This document shows, piece by piece, positions 60,803 to 64,000 of a stretch of DNA of 64,000 nt. Position 1 is the stretch's first letter; every line of letters begins with the position of its first letter. The translations under genes and the position numbers were made by a program. Location: assembly GCF_027620315.1 (NCBI RefSeq), contig NZ_JAPNNL010000013.1:1-64000 (forward strand), read 5' to 3'. Under the pieces are notes generated by a model. That model was not told the origin of the DNA. It did not search any database and saw nothing but the letters and a program-made list of their open reading frames with translations. Source of the DNA: Nonomuraea corallina. Lineage in GTDB: Bacteria > Actinomycetota > Actinomycetes > Streptosporangiales > Streptosporangiaceae.

Positions 60803-61717
60803 GTGACCGCGTTCGCCCTCGACAACCCGCTCGACCGCGGCGGGCTGCCCCGGCCCGGCAACGTGCTGCGCACCGCCGCCGACTCCATCCCGCCGTCCGG
60901 GCTGGTGCTGCTGGCGATCTTCTCGGTGCAGATCGGCGCGGGCTTCGCCAAACAGCTGTTCGCGGCGCTGCCGCCGAGCGCGGTGGTGTTCCTGCGCATC
61001 GCCATGGGCGCGCTGGTCATCGGCGCGCTGGCGCGGCCGAAGCTGCGGGGCCTGCGGGGGCGTGACTGGGCGGTGGGGGTCGGGTTCGGCGTGACGCTCG
61101 CGCTGATGAACCTGACGTTCTACGAGGCGCTGGCGCGGCTGCCGATGGGCGTCGCGGTCGCGATCGAGTTCCTCGGTCCGCTGGGCGTGGCGGTGGCCGC
61201 CTCCCGGCGCCGCCTGGACCTGGTATGGGTGGGGCTGGCCGGACTCGGGGTGGTGCTGCTCGCGCCGTGGGGCGAGTCGTCGGCGTCGAGCTGGATCGGC
61301 ATCGCGTTCGCGCTGGCGGCGGGGGGCTTCTGGGCGGGCTACATCCTGCTGTCGGCGGCGGCGGGCAGCCGGTTCCCCGGCACGACCGGGCTGGCGTTCG
61401 CGATGATCGTGTCCGCCGTGGTGGTCGCGCCGGTGGGCGTCACCGCCGGCGGGGCCGACCTGCTCCGGCCGGAGCTGCTGCTGATCGGGCTGGGCGTGGC
61501 CCTGCTGTCGTCGGTGATCCCGTACTCGCTGGAGCTGCAGGCGCTGCGGCGGATGCCCAAGCACGTGTTCGGCATCCTGATGAGCCTGGAGCCGGCCGCG
61601 GCCGCGCTGATGGGCGTGCTGGTGCTCGGCGAGATGCTGCACGCGCAGCAGTGGACGGCCGTGATCTGCATCGTCGCGGCCAGCCTCGGCGTCACCCGGG
61701 CGGCGCGCGGGGGCTAG
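60803..61717 (+). CDS. EamA-family exporter, RhtA-like
   Basis: The 304-residue protein has ten membrane helices in two EamA repeats. The first has FAKQLFAALPPSAVVFLRIAMGAL and LTFYEALARLPMGVAVAIEFLGPLGVAV. The second has YSLELQALRRMPKHVFGILMSLEPAAAALMGVLVLGE. RhtA exports threonine and homoserine; similar genes export other amino acids and metabolites. GTG at 60803 has AAGGAG 4 nt upstream. Its last four bases overlap the end of the convergent FadR-like gene. Confidence 0.9.
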   Translation: MTAFALDNPLDRGGLPRPGNVLRTAADSIPPSGLVLLAIFSVQIGAGFAKQLFAALPPSAVVFLRIAMGALVIGALARPKLRGLRGRDWAVGVGFGVTLALMNLTFYEALARLPMGVAVAIEFLGPLGVAVAASRRRLDLVWVGLAGLGVVLLAPWGESSASSWIGIAFALAAGGFWAGYILLSAAAGSRFPGTTGLAFAMIVSAVVVAPVGVTAGGADLLRPELLLIGLGVALLSSVIPYSLELQALRRMPKHVFGILMSLEPAAAALMGVLVLGEMLHAQQWTAVICIVAASLGVTRAARGG

Positions 61718-62388
61718 CCTTCGCGGGCCGCCCAGATGCCGCGGACGTGCTGGATGTGCTCGCTCATGATGTGCTCGGCGGCGCGCTCGTCGCCGTTCTC
61801 CAGCGCGTCGAGCAGCGCCAGGTGCTCGCGGGCGGAGTCGGCGAGCGTGCCGCGCTCCGCCAGTTGCGACAGGCCGTAGAGGCGGGCGCGGGTGCGCAGG
61901 TCCCTGACCACCTCGACCAGGTGGCCGTTGCCGGACAGGCCGAGCAGCTCCAGGTGGAAGCGCAGGTCGGCGTTGACGTAGGCGAGCAGGTCGCCCCCCT
62001 CGGCGGCGGCGAGGATCTCCTCGGCGGCCGGGCGCAGCCGCCGGAAGTCGGGGGCCCTGCCGGCGTCGGCCAGCTTGGCGACCGTCGGCACCTCGATGAG
62101 CTCGCGCAGCTGGGTCAGCTCGTCGAGGTCGCGCTCGGACAGCTCGGTCACCCGGAAGCCCTTGTTGCGCACGGCCTCGACCAGGCCCGCCTTGGCCAGG
62201 TCGAGCATCGCCTCGCGGACCGGCGTGGCCGACACGCCGAACTGGGCCGCCAGCACCGGCGCCGAGTAGACCACCCCTGGACGCATCTGACCGGTGATCA
62301 GCGCCGCCCTGAGCGCCTGCGCCACCTGCTCGCGCAGGCTCTGCCGTTCGCCCACCATCGGCAGGTCGAGCCGGTCCTCGGCAGCCAT
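61714..62388 (-). CDS. GntR-family regulator, FadR/FCD subfamily
   Basis: The 224-residue protein has a GntR winged HTH (SLREQVAQALRAALITGQMRPG, LAAQFGVSATPVREAMLDLAKAGLVE) and a helical FCD effector domain. The domain's metal-ligand positions appear as Asp in YVNADLRFHLELL and the late histidines in HIMSEHIQHV. FCD regulators respond to carboxylates or amino acids. It follows the cyclodeaminase-family gene by 15 bp on the same strand, so it is the likely regulator of this hydroxyproline-type operon. Confidence 0.9.
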   Translation of the reverse strand: MAAEDRLDLPMVGERQSLREQVAQALRAALITGQMRPGVVYSAPVLAAQFGVSATPVREAMLDLAKAGLVEAVRNKGFRVTELSERDLDELTQLRELIEVPTVAKLADAGRAPDFRRLRPAAEEILAAAEGGDLLAYVNADLRFHLELLGLSGNGHLVEVVRDLRTRARLYGLSQLAERGTLADSAREHLALLDALENGDERAAEHIMSEHIQHVRGIWAAREG

Positions 62389-62403
62389 CCGCCCGTCCCT
62401 TCG

Positions 62404-63372
62404 CTAGGTCTCCTCGTGCCAGGCCTCGTACGCGGCGGCCGCGACCACCAGGTCCTGCCATGCCATGCCGGTGCCCTTGAACACGCGCGGCCCGGCCCCG
62501 GCCGTCACCCGGCCGGCGATCAGGTCGGCGAGGTTTCCGGCGAGATGGCGGGTGGTGATCGTACCGTGGCTCATCGGGATGAGGACATCGCCGGCTTCGG
62601 CCAGGGCGGCCGAGCGGGCCTCGACGACCACCGTGGCGCGGGCGACGAGGCCGCCGTCGAGCTCGCGCGCGTCCGGCTCGTGCGAGCCGATGGCGACGAC
62701 CGTGGCGCCGTCGCGGACGAGCCCGCCGTCGAACAGCGGCTCCCTGGCGGTGGTGCAGCAGACGATCAGGTCGGCCCCGGCGACGGCCCTGGCCTGCTCG
62801 GACGGGCGGGCGGTCAGGGCGCTCAGGGCGCTCAGGGCGGTCGTCTCCAGGCCGAGTGCCGCGCAGCGGGCCGCGAAGGCCGCGGTGCGGTCCGGGTCGC
62901 GGCCGGCGACGGTGACGCGGCGGAGCGGCCGGACCTCGCGCAGCGCGAGGACGTGCCCCCACGCCTGCGGGCCGGTGCCGAACACCACCAGGTCGCCGGC
63001 GTCCGGGGCCGCGAGGTGGCGGACCGCCAGGGCCGAGACGGCGGGGGTGCGCAGCGAGGTGAGCGCGCTCCCGTCCATCGCGGCCAGCGGCGCCAGGGTC
63101 TCGCCGTCGTACAGCAGGTAGGTGCCCTGGACGCGGGGCAGCCCGCGGGCGGGGTTGCCGGGCGCGACCGTGGCCGCCTTCACGCCGGCGTAGCGTCCGG
63201 CCGCGGCGGGCATGAGCAGGAGCTGCCCGGCGGGCAGCGCCACGACGGGCCGCTGCGGCGTCCGCTCGGGGTCGAGCCCGGCCCGCAGCGCGTCCTCCAG
63301 CAGCTGTACGGCGCGCGCCACCGGCACCAGCCGCGCCACGTCCGCGGCGTCGAGGTAGGGCAGCCCGCTCAT
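62404..63372 (-). CDS. Ornithine cyclodeaminase/mu-crystallin family protein (probable pyrroline-2-carboxylate reductase)
   Basis: The 322-residue protein has the family elements GVKAATVAPGNPARGLPRVQGTYLLYD, MDGSALTSLRTPAVSALAV, the Rossmann loop VFGTGPQAWGHVLAL and VVAIGSHEPDARELD. Members include ornithine cyclodeaminase, alanine dehydrogenase and ketimine reductases. Next to a proline racemase-family gene the best-known role is LhpI, reducing delta-1-pyrroline-2-carboxylate to L-proline with NAD(P)H. Its ATG overlaps the upstream gene's stop (ATGA), so the two are coupled. Confidence 0.85.
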   Translation of the reverse strand: MSGLPYLDAADVARLVPVARAVQLLEDALRAGLDPERTPQRPVVALPAGQLLLMPAAAGRYAGVKAATVAPGNPARGLPRVQGTYLLYDGETLAPLAAMDGSALTSLRTPAVSALAVRHLAAPDAGDLVVFGTGPQAWGHVLALREVRPLRRVTVAGRDPDRTAAFAARCAALGLETTALSALSALTARPSEQARAVAGADLIVCCTTAREPLFDGGLVRDGATVVAIGSHEPDARELDGGLVARATVVVEARSAALAEAGDVLIPMSHGTITTRHLAGNLADLIAGRVTAGAGPRVFKGTGMAWQDLVVAAAAYEAWHEET

Positions 63373-64000
63373 CGGAGCGTGAACCCGGTGCCGAGCGGGT
63401 CGGCGGGATCGAGCTCGAAGGCGTGCCTGCCGGTGCGGTAGGCCATGCCCTCGATCTCGGCGATCACCCCGCCCTCGGCGACCCCCGCCACCCGGGCCAG
63501 GAACGTGGTGCCGACGACGCTCTCGTGCACGAGGGGGTCGCGCAGCCCGTCCTGGTGCAGCAGCGCCAGCCGGGCCGCGGTGCCGGACCCGCACGGCGAC
63601 CGGTCGACCTCGCCGTCGGCGAACACGGTCACGTTGCGCTGACGCACCCGGCCCGGCTCCCCGTCCAGCTCCTCGTGGAAGATCACCCCGTACACGCCGG
63701 ACAGCCGGTCGTCGCCGGGGTGCCGGGTCGCCGGGTGACCGGCCAGGGCCGCCTTGACGCGGCGCGCGCAGGCGATCAGCTCGGTCAGGTGCTCCGGACC
63801 CGCCTTCAGCCCCACGGCCGCGGCCGGCAGCGAGGCGTAGATCGCTCCGCCGTACGCGAGGTCGACCCGGACGCCGGCGGCCTCGACGCCGCGCGCGATC
63901 ACGTACGAGGGGACGTTGACGAAGGTGACGGCGGTGACGCGGCCGCCGTCGCAGCGCACCCGCGCCGTGACGCGGCCGGAGGGCACGTCGACGACCACGT
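63369..64000 (-). CDS. Proline racemase/hydroxyproline epimerase/dehydratase family protein (N-terminus outside window)
   Basis: The visible 210 residues are the C-terminal part of a proline racemase-fold protein: VDLAYGGAIYASLPAA, GVIFHEELDGE, VTVFADGEVDRSPCGSGTAARLALLH and EIEGMAYRTGRHAFELDPADPLGTGF. The second catalytic position is Cys (SPCGSGT). The first catalytic residue (Cys, Ser or other) lies outside, so proline racemase, 4-hydroxyproline 2-epimerase and trans-3-hydroxyproline dehydratase cannot be told apart by active site. Coupling to the reductase-like gene favours hydroxyproline degradation. Confidence 0.88.
   Translation of the reverse strand, partial: VVVDVPSGRVTARVRCDGGRVTAVTFVNVPSYVIARGVEAAGVRVDLAYGGAIYASLPAAAVGLKAGPEHLTELIACARRVKAALAGHPATRHPGDDRLSGVYGVIFHEELDGEPGRVRQRNVTVFADGEVDRSPCGSGTAARLALLHQDGLRDPLVHESVVGTTFLARVAGVAEGGVIAEIEGMAYRTGRHAFELDPADPLGTGFTLR

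Noticed and set aside
59495-62962. Very long open frame on the minus strand extending upstream of the MFS gene
   Set aside because: The extension beyond 60691 is antisense to the EamA gene and overlaps two other minus-strand genes. It is composed of Arg/Gly/Ala-rich translation typical of high-GC shadows.

Overview
The window is about 72-75% GC by eye, with dense two-strand gene packing, many GTG starts, ATGA/GTGA stop-start overlaps and a typical actinobacterial gene set: a SufR-headed suf operon, an ECF41 sigma factor, a Vms1-like acVLRF1 protein, a separate hisE next to hisG, and a 71-residue actinobacterial helix-turn-helix protein. This points to a filamentous high-GC actinomycete, probably of the Streptosporangiales (Nonomuraea-like). 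The genus is inference. No rRNA, tRNA, CRISPR array, insertion sequence, phage gene or attachment site was seen. Both edges cut genes: a heptose-phosphate nucleotidyltransferase on the left and a proline racemase-family gene on the right.

Left part (1-16.5 kb): end of a sugar-nucleotide gene, a NodU-type carbamoyltransferase, a cold-shock protein with a structured leader, a STAND-type ATPase with a C-terminal HTH, and an acyltransferase-3. A xylose block follows (ROK repressor, xylB, and divergent xylA). Then come a STAS protein, a secreted CAP-domain protein with a hairpin leader, an orphan aminotransferase, two related secreted proteins and an acyl-CoA synthetase. Middle (16.6-30.2 kb): POT transporter, TRIC-like channel, a divergent MocR regulator/YczE pair with direct-repeat half-sites, GH15 hydrolase, LD-carboxypeptidase, sulfotransferase, ABC exporter, enoyl-CoA hydratase, small HTH protein and ABC-F ATPase.

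30.3-38.4 kb is a pectin-oligosaccharide uptake and cleavage locus. DUF624 protein, solute-binding lipoprotein, two permeases and a YetA/PL26-like exo-rhamnogalacturonan lyase lie in one operon, beside a LacI repressor. Matching LacI-type palindromes sit exactly inside the operon promoter and the repressor promoter. 38.4-47.4 kb holds a TetR/oxidoreductase pair sharing nested inverted repeats, two tandem-repeat tracts, acVLRF1, a predicted Tat-exported PLP lipoprotein, an HxlR/NTF2-like pair, hisG-hisE, and an ECF41 cassette. In the cassette, SDR, epimerase and sigma factor are fired from two divergent promoters that both match the ECF41 consensus.

47.6-59.5 kb carries a DEAD-box helicase and the suf operon (sufR-B-D-ferredoxin-C-S-U-sufT, minus strand). 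sufR has a SufR-type operator at its start and an IdeR/DmdR-type iron box about 75 bp upstream. Its C-terminus is extended by a 15-bp tandem repeat. Beyond lie two MFS transporters, an ABC-2 exporter pair, an EamA exporter, and the start of a hydroxyproline-type catabolic operon (FadR-like regulator, ornithine cyclodeaminase-family protein, proline racemase-family protein). I did not find a plainly new multi-gene system. The strongest original observations are the regulatory circuits (LacI sites, divergent ECF41 promoters, SufR operator plus iron box), the possible STAND-GNAT-HTH fusion, and the repeat-driven extension of SufR.
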